64,000 bases of DNA from Microvirga massiliensis (GTDB taxonomy: Bacteria > Pseudomonadota > Alphaproteobacteria > Rhizobiales > Beijerinckiaceae): NCBI RefSeq assembly GCF_001006805.1, contig NZ_LN811357.1, forward strand, positions 309,289-373,288, written 5' to 3'. The position numbers and the translations under genes were made by a program. Below, piece after piece: positions 1-8,869 of this stretch; position 1 is the stretch's first letter, and each line of letters starts with the position of its first letter. Below the pieces are notes generated by a model. It was given only the letters and a program-made list of their open reading frames with translations. It was not told the DNA's origin and made no database searches.

Positions 1-411
1 GCCTATCTCGTACTCGCGGCCATGCGCTGTCGCCCCTTGAGGATCTATCATTGGACATTCGAGGTGCCGCCACTTCGCCTCGCGATCGCGCAGGTGATCG
101 TCGGGTCGTGCAACTTCGCCTTCGTCGCGGCCTGCCTTCACCAGGCGCTCGCCGCGGTCGCCGATGTCGCTTATCTCGGGGTAGCATCCATCTACGTGAT
201 TGCGAACACGGCCGTGCTGATCAGCCATGTCCCGGGAGGCCTCGGGGTCATCGAGAGCGTGGTCATGTACTTCTTGCCCCAGGCCGATGTCATCGGGCCT
301 CTGGTCGTCTTCCGCTTCGTCTACTTCCTCGTGCCGCTCGCGCTCGGCGGGGCGACGCTCGCCGTCACGGAGTTGCTGTTCAGACGCCGGAACGCCGCGC
401 GAAAGAATTAG
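1..411 (+). CDS. UPF0104 / lysylphosphatidylglycerol synthase-type membrane protein, C-terminal part
   Basis: The reading frame is open from base 1, so the gene begins outside the window and only about 136 C-terminal residues are present. They form several hydrophobic segments containing the motif PGGLGVIESVV and, later, RFVYFLVPLALGG. This pattern closes the transmembrane domain shared by YbhN/UPF0104 proteins and the MprF flippase domain. Members lie in the inner membrane, and some move or modify lipids. The substrate cannot be told from this fragment. The protein ends in a basic RRRNAARKN tail. The family call is good; a specific function is not supported. Confidence 0.7.
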   Translation, partial: AYLVLAAMRCRPLRIYHWTFEVPPLRLAIAQVIVGSCNFAFVAACLHQALAAVADVAYLGVASIYVIANTAVLISHVPGGLGVIESVVMYFLPQADVIGPLVVFRFVYFLVPLALGGATLAVTELLFRRRNAARKN

Positions 412-876
412 GCGTCCGTGGAGACGTCTCGGCGCGCTGATAGGCATGAGTAAATGCGCTACGCCATCGACATGCCTCTCCGTCATCGTGTGTGGAGTGA
501 ATCAGTCCAGGAGCACAATGGTCGACGGGTAGATTGCTTCGCCTCCGGCTCGCAATGACGGCAGTGCAGTGGTATGGGTGGTGCATCGCGCCTACGGCGC
601 GCAATGACGGGGGTGCGGCGGAAGCGGCAGTGCATTACGCCTGCGGCTCGCATGGACGGCCGTGGATCCAGCGCCACTCCGTTTCCGGCCCTGCTCCTCG
701 CGTTCTCACGCTCTCTTCGTCATTGCGAACGAAGTGAAGCAATCTACCCGTCGACGGATGGTTCGCCTCGCCCGCGGCTCGAAATGACGGAGTGTGTCGC
801 GACGAGCGGCGAAGTCGCCAATCCAACATCCCTCACAACCTCCCAACGCAAACTTGCGCAAAGAGCATCACGACCA
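412..876. other. intergenic region holding repeat copies
   Basis: No convincing gene lies between the UPF0104 gene and the convergent phospholipase D gene. Several short frames are open only because the repeat sequence is GC rich. Most of the stretch is the dispersed palindromic repeat described separately. Confidence 0.6.
521..800. repeat. dispersed palindromic repeat, copy 1 (compound)
   Basis: The block carries gtcgacgggtagattgcttc, then gctcgcaatgacgg, and further right gtcattgcgaacgaag, gaagcaatctacccgtcgac and gctcgaaatgacgg. The outer arms are inverted relative to each other. The same words recur in the same order, or as the reverse complement, near 11.74, 27.67 and 32.72 kb. The middle also matches the copy at 11.74 kb (ggatccagcgcc, gtttccg). 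It looks like a REP/MITE-like intergenic element rather than coding DNA. Confidence 0.7.
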
Positions 877-2433
877 TCACCTCGAATGTACCCGCCTCGC
901 AAACCACAGCGGCTCGAACGGCTTTGTCGGGTCGAGGAGCCGCGTGGCGAAGATCGGCTTCGAAGGGCCACGGTCATCCATCGCCTCGAAGGCTCGCAGT
1001 CCGCGCGGATTCCGATTCAGGGCATCGATAGCCCGGATGAGGGAGCCCGTCTCCATGCTCGCTCGGGATACGTCATCCGGGCGGACTGCGAGATGCTCTG
1101 TGAGGAGTCGGTCGCGAATATTCGCAATCGCGCGGCGGGTTCGCACATCCTGCGCCTCGATGGCCAGATCACACTCGGTGTCGAGCCCGACGGAGCGATT
1201 GTTCAGGTTCGATGAGCCGACGCGCAGGAACACGTCGTCCACGATGATGAGCTTGGAGTGGATGAGGACCTGACGGCGCTCACCATCCCGTGTCGGGACG
1301 CAGGGATAGAAGACCCGCAAGCGTCCATGGCGATCGGCGTTCCGCAGGCGGCGGATCATGCGATCGCGATTGCTCCCCATGACGAGGCGCTCGACCAGCC
1401 CGTTGGACTGATGCGTCATCACGACAACGATCTCCGGCCCGTCCGGCCCGGCGAGACGCGCGCACAGGATGTCGCCGACGAAGCCGGCCGTCATGTATTG
1501 CGCTTCGATATAGATGCGATTCCGCGCGGCACGCAGCGCATCTGCCGTCAATGCAGCCGCCTCTCTGATTTCCGGCTCGCTGCCCCACGCCGGCGCGGTG
1601 CGCGCGATTGCAACGGGCACATTGCAGAAATCGGACATCAGATCGGATGGCCAGAGGTCCTGCCTCGTCTCGACGGCGCCCAACTTCTCGCCGGTCGCGA
1701 TTCTCCAGCGCCGACGCGCAAGTTGCGCCATGGCCAGGGCTGCTTTGCCGTCGACTGCCATCTGGATATCGTGCAGCGGGGCGCATGGCTTGCCGTTGGC
1801 TCCGAGCCGAACCGGGTCGTCTGCCGCATGGCGAGAGGTATCCCAGCGCCGGACTGTCAGATCCATCCCGCCCGCGAAGGCGAGAGAATCGTCGATGCAC
1901 ACGATCTTCTGGTGGTGCGCGGCATAGAGGGGATGATGCGTATCGAGCCGCACGACGAGGCGTGGATGCTGCTGCCAGTCGGTGCCGAGAAGCAGCGGCA
2001 CCGGGTCACCCGGCGCATGGACCGGTGCAAGGCTCCACACCAGGATCCTGATCTCGAGGTTGGGTCGCGCCTCGACGAGGGATCGCAAGAGTGGACCGAG
2101 TGGTGGCGATTCCTCCGGTCCGACATCCGGCCGCAACCGGATGCTCCCGTCGAAATCCCAACCGAGAATCCAGATCGACCGCTCCGCGCGCCGAAGCGCG
2201 GCCTCGAGCGTGGAGAAATACGAAGCGCCGTCGATCAGGACAGCGGCATTCCGACTCTCCTCGACCCGCCAGCAATTCCGGCCGGGCGCCAGAATCCGCC
2301 TACCCTGTGCCGAAGACACATCGGGCTCGACAACCCTTTCGGCATGGCTCAGGTCTTGCTCTACGCGCACGCCAGACAGCCCCTCGGAACCCAAAGGGCT
2401 AACCCGGCACCACGGCCGAGGTTCCGCGGCCAT
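877..2433 (-). CDS. phospholipase D / cardiolipin synthase-family protein
   Basis: The 518-residue protein has the two HKD half-sites of the phospholipase D superfamily. The first is HHQKIVCIDDSLAFAGGMD around residues 173-191, and the second is IHSKLIIVDDVFLRVGSSN around 391-409, followed by LNNRS. Such enzymes use a covalent phosphohistidine to hydrolyse or transfer phosphatidyl groups. The arrangement matches bacterial PLD-like proteins more than true membrane-bound cardiolipin synthases, because no N-terminal transmembrane pair is evident. The ATG start has only a weak ribosome-binding site, and the first 50 residues look unconserved, so the true start may lie further in. It converges with the UPF0104 gene across a repeat block. 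Confidence 0.8.
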   Translation of the reverse strand: MAAEPRPWCRVSPLGSEGLSGVRVEQDLSHAERVVEPDVSSAQGRRILAPGRNCWRVEESRNAAVLIDGASYFSTLEAALRRAERSIWILGWDFDGSIRLRPDVGPEESPPLGPLLRSLVEARPNLEIRILVWSLAPVHAPGDPVPLLLGTDWQQHPRLVVRLDTHHPLYAAHHQKIVCIDDSLAFAGGMDLTVRRWDTSRHAADDPVRLGANGKPCAPLHDIQMAVDGKAALAMAQLARRRWRIATGEKLGAVETRQDLWPSDLMSDFCNVPVAIARTAPAWGSEPEIREAAALTADALRAARNRIYIEAQYMTAGFVGDILCARLAGPDGPEIVVVMTHQSNGLVERLVMGSNRDRMIRRLRNADRHGRLRVFYPCVPTRDGERRQVLIHSKLIIVDDVFLRVGSSNLNNRSVGLDTECDLAIEAQDVRTRRAIANIRDRLLTEHLAVRPDDVSRASMETGSLIRAIDALNRNPRGLRAFEAMDDRGPSKPIFATRLLDPTKPFEPLWFARRVHSR

Positions 2434-2478
2434 TCCCGATGAGCATCCACGGGCCGGTTCCGGGCCAGCGACGAGGCA

Positions 2479-3357
2479 TCAATCCGACGACAGGTCTGCC
2501 GCCTCGTGATGACGCCGCTCCGCCGCACGCAGCGTCCGCCGCCGCTCGCGCAGCTCCTCGCGATCGGGCCTCCACCAGCCCCGTCGCTCTCGCTCCTCGC
2601 GGGATGCCGGCTCACGCTCCGGCTTCACGGCCGCGAGCTCTCGGAAGGTCGGCATGCGCCACCATCCCCAGACGAGGTCCCCGCCTCCCGTGTGGGGAAA
2701 CGCGACCGGCAGATCGGTCACGACCTCCCCCATCGCTTCGAAGACCACAACTCCGAAACGATAGATGGAGACCGGCTCGTCCACAGGCGGAGGGTCGTCG
2801 GCCCGCAGCGGATAGCGCCGGCGCCGCCGCTCCGCCTGGAGGGCGGCTTCTTCCGGGTTCGGTCCCACTTGCTCGCGCCGCAGCCGCTTCGCCTCCGGCT
2901 CGTTCCGACGAGCAGCCGCCTCGACTTCGGGCCAGCGACGGCGCAGCTCTTCGAGCGAGCGATACGGTACGCGCCAGACCCGCTCCTCCGGATCCCAGCG
3001 CGCGAAGGGAGTTGCGCGCAATTCCCTGACCACCGTCCGCGAATAAGGCGTGCGCACGAGCAGATCGTCGGCAGGCGTCAGATAGGGGCTCTCGATCGGC
3101 TCGAACGCGAAGGCGTCGCGCCCTCGCGCATCCGCGTGGCGATCGAGGTCGGCGAGCTCCCGGGCGATCCAGGCCTCGACGCGCGCGACGGCTGTCGTGC
3201 CCGGGATGAACCAGGCGAGCTCGTCCGCACGCCAGCGCGCGCGGGGAAAGGACTCCCGAAAGCGCTCCACGAGAGCGGTGTCATACGGAAACGAGGCCAG
3301 CGCTCCGGGGCGCTCACCCTCGGCCGGGCTGACCGTGAAGGCGCCTGTGATCTCCAT
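2479..3357 (-). CDS. protein with two HARP-like repeats, function unknown
   Basis: The protein has 292 residues. Two related segments are visible: FPYDTALVERFRESFPRARW with a following AWFIPG (about 23-55), and TPYSRTVVRELRATPFARWD followed by RVWRVPYRSLEELRRRWPE (about 101-140). The pattern is an aromatic start, a hydrophobic helix, a W-x-x-x-x-x-x-W-x-x-P strand and a second helix. It resembles the HARP repeat that binds DNA in SMARCAL1-type annealing helicases. There is no helicase domain here. The C-terminal half is rich in Arg and Glu. A role in nucleic-acid binding is an inference only. No good ribosome-binding site precedes the ATG. Confidence 0.6.
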   Translation of the reverse strand: MEITGAFTVSPAEGERPGALASFPYDTALVERFRESFPRARWRADELAWFIPGTTAVARVEAWIARELADLDRHADARGRDAFAFEPIESPYLTPADDLLVRTPYSRTVVRELRATPFARWDPEERVWRVPYRSLEELRRRWPEVEAAARRNEPEAKRLRREQVGPNPEEAALQAERRRRRYPLRADDPPPVDEPVSIYRFGVVVFEAMGEVVTDLPVAFPHTGGGDLVWGWWRMPTFRELAAVKPEREPASREERERRGWWRPDREELRERRRTLRAAERRHHEAADLSSD

Positions 3358-3417
3358 GGCTTTGTCGTGTCTGCCGATCGGTCAACCATCCGGGACGGGG
3401 TTCGATCCGGAAGACGA

Positions 3418-5049
3418 TCAAAGACCGATGCGCTCTCTCAACTTGCGGACAGCCCCGCCCTTGAGGTCGCGCGCGATGACCCGCGCCGCATTGTGCCCCG
3501 GTGCGCCGGTCACGCCGCCGCCGGGATGCGCGCCGGCACCGCAATGATAGAGGCCCGGAAGTGGCCCGCGATAATCGGCGTGGCCAAGCATCGGGCGCGC
3601 GGAGAAGAGCTGGTCGAGGGACAGGGCGCCATGGAAGATGTCGCCGCCCGTAAGCCCGAAGACGCGCTCGAGATCGAGCGGGCTCAACACTTGGCGGCCC
3701 AATACGCTCGCCTTGAAGCCCGGTGCATAGCGGTCGACCGTCTCGATCATGAGATCCGCGACGGTGTCGCGCACGTCATCCCACGAACGGCCGTCCGGCA
3801 GCTCCGGTGCGACGTGCTGACAGAACAGGCTCGCGACATGCCGGCCGGGCGGCGCAAGCGTGTCGTCCAGGGTCGACGGGATGAGCATCTCGACGATCGG
3901 CTCACGGCTCCAGCCGAATTGCCGTGCGTCCTGGTAAGCCCGGTCCATATAAGCGAGGCTGGGCGCGAGAATAATCCCGGCCGTGAGGTGATCTCCGGGT
4001 CCGGGAAGAGCCGAGAAGTCCGGAAGCCGCGACAGCGCGACATTCATCCGGAAAGTGCCGGAGCCGCAGCGCCAAAGCCTCATGCGGTTGAGAAACGGAC
4101 CCGGCAGCGCGCCGTCCGAGACGAGCCGCGTATAGAGAAGCTTCGGATTGACGTTCGCGACGACGGCCCGGGCGCGCAGGGCCCGCCCATCCTCCAGTAC
4201 GACCCCGGTCGCCCGGCCAGCCTCGACGATCACCTCCGCGACTGGCGCATCGACCTCGATCTCGGCGCCGGCGTCGCGTGCGGCGCGTGCCATGGCCTGG
4301 GTTATGGCGCCCATGCCCCCGATGGCATGGCCCCAGGCCCCCTTGCGTCCGTTCACCTCGCCGAAGGCGTGATGGAGAAGGACGTAGGCCGTGCCCGGCG
4401 TCGCCGGGCTCGCATAGGTGCCGACGACGGCATCGAAGCCGAACAACGCCTTGACGAGCTCGCCTTCGAACCAGCCCTCGAGGTAATCCTGCGCCGAGCG
4501 GGTGAAGAGCCAGAGCAGCGAGCGCTGCTCTTCGAGACTCAAACGTCCGAGCCGGCGACCGAGTGCGCCGGCACGCAGGAGTTCCCCAAGACCGCGCAGG
4601 CTCATGCCCTCGACGACATTCGGCGGAGCCTCCAGCACGAGCCCGCGCAGCACATCCGCGATCGTGTCGATCTCGCGCGAGAAGGCTTCGTAACGCTCGG
4701 CGTCGCGCGTGCTGAGCTTTGCGATCTCCTGCCGTGTCCGTCCTCCTCCAGTGAGCAGATAGCGCCCGTCGGGAGCAGGCAGGAAATTGGCTGCGCGGCG
4801 CTCGACGATCCTGAGGCCGTGACGGGCGAGTTCGAGGTCCGCGATGATCTTCGGGTGAAGCAGGCTCACCGTGTAGGACGCGACGGAGTTGCGGAAGCCC
4901 GGATGGAACTCCTCCGTGACCGCAGCCCCTCCGACAACCGACCGACGCTCCACGACCTTCACGGACAATCCCGCCCGCGCGAGATAGGCCGCGCAGGTCA
5001 GGCCGTTATGCCCGGCCCCGATGATGAGGACATCGTACAAGTCGCTCAC
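3418..5049 (-). CDS. phytoene dehydrogenase-like FAD-dependent oxidoreductase
   Basis: The 543-residue protein opens with a dinucleotide-binding fold (LIIGAGHNGLTCAAYLARAG, then VVERR) typical of the phytoene desaturase/PYROXD2 family. Its C-terminus carries the usual YHCGAGAHPGGGVTGAPGHN FAD-contact segment. Members oxidise or isomerise C-C bonds using FAD, and some act on amines or carotenoid-like substrates. The GTG start overlaps the livM stop by four bases, so it is the last gene of the liv operon and probably acts on the imported compound. No carotenoid genes are nearby, which argues against carotenoid synthesis. Confidence 0.85.
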   Translation of the reverse strand: MSDLYDVLIIGAGHNGLTCAAYLARAGLSVKVVERRSVVGGAAVTEEFHPGFRNSVASYTVSLLHPKIIADLELARHGLRIVERRAANFLPAPDGRYLLTGGGRTRQEIAKLSTRDAERYEAFSREIDTIADVLRGLVLEAPPNVVEGMSLRGLGELLRAGALGRRLGRLSLEEQRSLLWLFTRSAQDYLEGWFEGELVKALFGFDAVVGTYASPATPGTAYVLLHHAFGEVNGRKGAWGHAIGGMGAITQAMARAARDAGAEIEVDAPVAEVIVEAGRATGVVLEDGRALRARAVVANVNPKLLYTRLVSDGALPGPFLNRMRLWRCGSGTFRMNVALSRLPDFSALPGPGDHLTAGIILAPSLAYMDRAYQDARQFGWSREPIVEMLIPSTLDDTLAPPGRHVASLFCQHVAPELPDGRSWDDVRDTVADLMIETVDRYAPGFKASVLGRQVLSPLDLERVFGLTGGDIFHGALSLDQLFSARPMLGHADYRGPLPGLYHCGAGAHPGGGVTGAPGHNAARVIARDLKGGAVRKLRERIGL

Positions 5050-6008
5050 GTGTTCTTCCCTGTATGTTGCGAAATGACGAGCTCCTCGCCGAGAAGGCCG
5101 CGTGGCCTCACCACGAGGATGGCGGCGAGAAGCACGCCGATCAGCACTACCTGGAGCGTCGCCGCCCGCGCCTGCTCCGCGGCGGGCACGAGATCCCGCA
5201 GCAGACCGCCCGCGAGGCTCCAGAGCGCCCAGACCAAGAAGGCGCCGAGGATCGCACCACGGTTGTTGCCAGAACCTCCGACGATCAACATCGTCCAGAG
5301 CTGGAAGGTGAGGATCGGCAGAAAATCCTCCGGCGCGATATAGCCCACGAAATGGGCGTAGAGCGCGCCGCCGAGACCCATCACCATGCAGCCGATCACG
5401 AAGGATTGCAGGCGGAACAGGAAGGCGCGCTTGCCGAGGGACTCGGCCGCCGTCTCGTCTTCGCGGATCGCGCGAAGCACCCTCCCCCAGGGCGACCGCA
5501 CGAGACGTTCGAGCGCGACATAGGTCACCGCGAGGATCAGAAGCACGATCGCGAGGTAGACAGCGTTCCAGGCGAAATTATCCTCGATCACGCTCGCCAA
5601 GGGCCTCGGGATGAATTGCAGTCCGAACGGGCCACCGGTCAGCACGCGCGCATTGAGCGCCACGAGCTGCAGCGAAACAGCGATCCCGAAGGTCGTGATC
5701 GCCAGATAGTCATGGCGAAGGCGCAGGGCCGCGACACCGACGATCAGTGCCGCAAGTCCCGACATCAGGATCGCGCCAATCCAGCCCACGAGAACCGGCA
5801 GCCCAAGCCCGCCGAGCTGCTCCGGATAATCCGGCGCGGTCAACAGCGCCGAGGTATAGGCGCCAATCCCGAAAAAGGCCGCAACGCCGACATTGAACAG
5901 ACCAGTGAATCCCCACTGCAGGTTAAGGCCGAGCACGACGAGTGCGAAGATCGACGCGAAGACGAGGAAGAACGTCCCGTAGGAGAGGATACCGAGAAGA
6001 TCGGGCAT
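5046..6008 (-). CDS. livM: branched-chain-type ABC transporter permease LivM
   Basis: The 320-residue hydrophobic protein has the LivM family signature. It contains GLNLQWGFTGLFNVGVAAFFGIGAY near the N-terminus, LRLRHDYLAITTFGIA in the middle, the cytoplasmic coupling loop SPWGRVLRAIREDETAAESLGK (about 200-220), and a C-terminal GLLGEE. It forms the inner-membrane pore with LivH. The ATG chosen gives a one-base overlap with the livH stop. The frame stays open upstream inside livH, but that extension has no LivM character. The downstream FAD oxidoreductase starts inside its stop codon, so the genes are translationally coupled. Confidence 0.9.
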   Translation of the reverse strand: MPDLLGILSYGTFFLVFASIFALVVLGLNLQWGFTGLFNVGVAAFFGIGAYTSALLTAPDYPEQLGGLGLPVLVGWIGAILMSGLAALIVGVAALRLRHDYLAITTFGIAVSLQLVALNARVLTGGPFGLQFIPRPLASVIEDNFAWNAVYLAIVLLILAVTYVALERLVRSPWGRVLRAIREDETAAESLGKRAFLFRLQSFVIGCMVMGLGGALYAHFVGYIAPEDFLPILTFQLWTMLIVGGSGNNRGAILGAFLVWALWSLAGGLLRDLVPAAEQARAATLQVVLIGVLLAAILVVRPRGLLGEELVISQHTGKNT

Positions 6009-6928
6009 CAGGGCTTCTCGCCGAAGAGGCCGGTCGGCCGCACCAGGAGGATCGCGATCAGCACGAGGAAAGCCGTCGCTGCCCTGTATTCCGCTCCGAA
6101 CACCGGCACCGAGAAGCTCTCCGCGAGGCCGACGATGAATCCCCCCGCGACGGCGCCATAGACGCTCCCGATCCCGCCGAGGATCGCGGCAGCGAAGAGA
6201 GGCAGAAGGAGCTCGAACCCCAGTTGCGGCCGCAACTGCACGGTCAGGCCCGCGAAGACACCGGCCACCGCCGCGAGCACCGCCCCGATGATCCAGGTCG
6301 CGCGAACGATCGCATCGATATCGATTCCGGTGACCTGCGCGAGCGCTGGATTCTCCGAGGTCGCCCGCATCGCTCGCCCGAGCGTCGTGCGGCTGAGAAA
6401 GAGATGCAGCGCAACCACCGTCACGATGGTCAGGCCCAGAATGAAGATCTGATCCGGCGTGATCCGCAATCCGCCAAGGACATTCCGCGGCACGAGCCGC
6501 AACGCGACCTGGATCTCGCGGCTGTAATATTCCGGCACGGGTCCGTAGATGAACTGCAGGAGATTGCGCAGTACGAGAGCTGCTCCGAAACTCGCGATGA
6601 TCAGCGTGATCGTCGTGCCGTGGCGACGCAGCCTTCGGAACAGAAGCGCGTCGAGCGTAAGCGCCAGCAAGGCCGTCAACACGGCGGCACAGCCGAGCGC
6701 GAGCACGAGCGGCCACCCGAATGATAAGGGTCCAATCGGATCGACCGGCCCCGTCACCGCAACGATCCCGCCGAGCGCACTCAAGGCAAAATAGGCGCCC
6801 CACGTCAGGTATTCGCCATGGGCGAAGTTGGCGAAGCGAAGAATCGCGTATGTCAGCGTCACGCCGATCGCGCCGAGGGCGATGATCGAGCCGATGATGA
6901 TACCGTCGGCAAAGAGCTGCAGCATCAT
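6008..6928 (-). CDS. livH: branched-chain-type ABC transporter permease LivH
   Basis: The 306-residue membrane protein starts ADGIIIGSIIALGAIGVTLT and has the LivH hallmarks FANFAHGEYLTWGAY and TLGRAMRATSENPALAQVTG. The second of these is the coupling helix that contacts the ATPases. It ends in RPTGLFGEKP. It is one half of the transmembrane channel of a periplasmic-binding-protein-dependent importer. Its ATG overlaps the livF stop by four bases. A second ATG follows directly, so the start is uncertain by one codon. Confidence 0.9.
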   Translation of the reverse strand: MMLQLFADGIIIGSIIALGAIGVTLTYAILRFANFAHGEYLTWGAYFALSALGGIVAVTGPVDPIGPLSFGWPLVLALGCAAVLTALLALTLDALLFRRLRRHGTTITLIIASFGAALVLRNLLQFIYGPVPEYYSREIQVALRLVPRNVLGGLRITPDQIFILGLTIVTVVALHLFLSRTTLGRAMRATSENPALAQVTGIDIDAIVRATWIIGAVLAAVAGVFAGLTVQLRPQLGFELLLPLFAAAILGGIGSVYGAVAGGFIVGLAESFSVPVFGAEYRAATAFLVLIAILLVRPTGLFGEKP

Positions 6929-7647
6929 GCACGCTCCCGCTGGCGGCCCAGATAGATCGCCGCGACTTGCGGATCGTCCGCGAGCGCATCTGCTTTTTCG
7001 ACGATGCGCTCGCGTCCTTCGACAAGCACGGCGGCCCGGTCGGCGATCGCCAGAGCCACCTTCACGTTCTGCTCCACGAGCACGATCGTGACGCCCGACT
7101 TTCGCACCTCGACGAGCTTGTCGAACACGATTCCAACGAGTTTCGGCGACAGGCCCGCGGAGGGCTCGTCGAGCATCAAGACCTTCGGCGCACCGACGAG
7201 AGCCCGTGCGATTGCCACCATCTGACGTTGCCCACCGGACAAGCGGCCGGCCGGAAGATTGCGTTGCCGGGCGAGATCCGGAAAGAGGTCGTAGAGCGCA
7301 GAAAGACGCCCGCGGGGCGCCTTCAGGATCGCTGCCGCGAGTTCGAGGTTCTCGGCCACCGTGAGCTTCGCGAAGACGTTCTCGGTCTGGGGAACGAAGC
7401 CGAGGCCCTCATGCGGCAACAGGTGAGCCGGCCGGCCAGTGATGTCGCGACCGGTGAGCTCTACGCGACCTGACGAAATCGGCACGAGCCCCGCGACGGC
7501 CTTGATGAGCGTCGACTTGCCGGCCCCATTGGGCCCCAGGATCGCGACGATCTCGCCAGTGCCGATGGTGAGCGAAGCGCCGCGCACGATCGGCAGGCCC
7601 GGCTCGTAGCCAGCCTCGAGCATCTCGATCGCCAGAGCATCACTCAC
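6925..7647 (-). CDS. livF: branched-chain-type ABC transporter ATPase LivF
   Basis: The protein is about 240 residues long. It carries Walker A (LGPNGAGKST), the ABC signature (LSGGQRQM), Walker B (VLMLDEPSAGLSPKL) and the H-loop region. The LivF-type sequence EGLGFVPQTENVFAKLTVAENL separates it from LivG. The GTG start overlaps the livG stop as GTGA. The frame is open further upstream, but that part duplicates livG-coding DNA and has no family similarity. It energises transport together with LivG at the cytoplasmic face of the membrane. Confidence 0.9.
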   Translation of the reverse strand: MSDALAIEMLEAGYEPGLPIVRGASLTIGTGEIVAILGPNGAGKSTLIKAVAGLVPISSGRVELTGRDITGRPAHLLPHEGLGFVPQTENVFAKLTVAENLELAAAILKAPRGRLSALYDLFPDLARQRNLPAGRLSGGQRQMVAIARALVGAPKVLMLDEPSAGLSPKLVGIVFDKLVEVRKSGVTIVLVEQNVKVALAIADRAAVLVEGRERIVEKADALADDPQVAAIYLGRQRERA

Positions 7648-8402
7648 ACAGGCGCTCCGCCGAGATAGGCTTCCACCACGCGCGGATCGGCCTGCACCTC
7701 TTCCGCGGTTCCCGTGAGGAGCAATCGCCCCTGCGCCATGACCAGGATGGGCCGGCACAGAGACATGACGAGGTCCATGTTGTGCTCGATGATCAGGAAG
7801 GTGATCCCTTGCGCGTTGAGAGCCTCGATGCGCGCGACGATAGTGTCGAGAAGCGCTGGGTTCACGCCGGCGCCGGGCTCATCGAGGAGGATGAGCCGCG
7901 GATCGGCCATGAGTACCCGTGCGAGTTCGAGGAGCTTCCGCTGGCCACCGGACAATACCCGTGCGGGCTCCGGCGCAAGATGCGAGAGGCCCACGAAATC
8001 GATCCAGTGCCGGGCCTTCTCGACGAGGACACGCTCCTGCGCGGCCACCCCAGCGGGTGTCAACCAGTTCGCCCAGAAGCGCTCGCCGGCCTGTCCGACC
8101 GGCGCGAGCATCACGTTCTCGAGCACGGTCATTTCCGGGAACGGTCGCGGGATCTGGAAGGTCCGTGCGAGGCCGCGGCGGAAAATCCGATCCGGCGAGA
8201 GGCCGTCGATGCGGCTGCCCTCGAACTCCAGCCGTCCGCTCGTCGGTTTCAGTGCACCTGCGAGACAGTTGAAAAGCGTCGTCTTCCCGGCCCCGTTCGG
8301 CCCGATCAGCCCCGTGATCGTCCCGCGTTGGACCGTGAACGACACGCCATCGACGGCAGCATTCGCGCCGAAGGTCTTCGTGATGGCGTGCGCAGTCAGC
8401 AT
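7644..8402 (-). CDS. livG: branched-chain-type ABC transporter ATPase LivG
   Basis: The 252-residue ATPase has Walker A (GLIGPNGAGKTTLFN), the signature LSGGQRKLLELARVL and Walker B (PRLILLDEPGAGVNP). The LivG-specific GLARTFQIPRPFPEMTVLEN segment is also present. An ATG 36 bases upstream would add a non-conserved extension (MQSPRSTACFEA), so the internal ATG beginning MLTAHAITKTFG is preferred. It is the first gene of the operon livG-livF-livH-livM-FAD oxidoreductase, and no binding-protein gene adjoins it. The likely partner is the solute-binding protein encoded at 12.4 kb on the other strand. Confidence 0.88.
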   Translation of the reverse strand: MLTAHAITKTFGANAAVDGVSFTVQRGTITGLIGPNGAGKTTLFNCLAGALKPTSGRLEFEGSRIDGLSPDRIFRRGLARTFQIPRPFPEMTVLENVMLAPVGQAGERFWANWLTPAGVAAQERVLVEKARHWIDFVGLSHLAPEPARVLSGGQRKLLELARVLMADPRLILLDEPGAGVNPALLDTIVARIEALNAQGITFLIIEHNMDLVMSLCRPILVMAQGRLLLTGTAEEVQADPRVVEAYLGGAPV

Positions 8403-8523
8403 TGCTTCGAAACAGGCAGTGGACCGAGGGCTCTGCATGGACGAGGGAGGGACGCCTGTCCACTGCGATGGATTGCCGGGTGGAGATCGGGGTGTATGGT
8501 GCCCGGCAACGTGGAGTTGCCCC

Positions 8524-8868
8524 TTGCAGGACGACAGTTTCGAACTTTACGATCTCCGGGTCGAGGTCGTCGCCCCTGAAGGCGCACGCCTCTATTGCGG
8601 CGCGGAGCCCGGCGACTTCTTCGAACTTCGCGGCGAGATGCTCCACCTGCCGCCGGGCCAGGGTATCTCGATCTATTCGCTCGCGGCCGTGCTGCCGCTA
8701 CTCGCCGCCAAGCAGCGGGAGACTCATCCGAACGACTGGATGTCGACCGACGCCGAGGTCGCCTGCCCGGACCCGAACTGCCCCTCGCGCCTGCGCATCA
8801 CGCGGATCGGGCGGCGCGTGTTCCGGCACGCGGACGTTACCGCCGTGCCGCTTCAGGAGAAGCGGTAA
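8524..8868 (+). CDS. TIGR04076-like small protein
   Basis: The product is about 114 residues. The C-terminal half, ISIYSLAAVLPLLAAKQRE then DWMSTDAEVACPDPNCPSRL, matches the layout of TIGR04076 proteins, which carry a conserved acidic-ACPDP motif and a preceding helix of hydrophobics. Family function is unknown. No ATG fits well. A TTG preceded by GGAG seven bases upstream is chosen, because homology begins immediately after it. An in-frame ATG at 8437 would extend the protein by unconserved sequence over the livG promoter region. The stop is one base before the next gene's GTG, so it forms an operon with the aldo/keto reductase. Confidence 0.6.
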   Translation: MQDDSFELYDLRVEVVAPEGARLYCGAEPGDFFELRGEMLHLPPGQGISIYSLAAVLPLLAAKQRETHPNDWMSTDAEVACPDPNCPSRLRITRIGRRVFRHADVTAVPLQEKR

Positions 8869-8869
8869 C

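Noticed and set aside
1258..2442. 394-residue plus-strand frame
   Set aside because: Antisense to the phospholipase D gene, which has both HKD motifs; no domain in the plus-strand product.
2506..5343. Long plus-strand open frame of 945 residues
   Set aside because: It is antisense to the HARP-like and FAD oxidoreductase genes, which have clear family motifs. High GC keeps the frame open. The translated product is Arg/Pro/Ala-rich without any domain.
6009..7025. N-terminal extension of livM running through livH
   Set aside because: The sequence upstream of the livM ATG is livH read in another frame; it has no LivM character.
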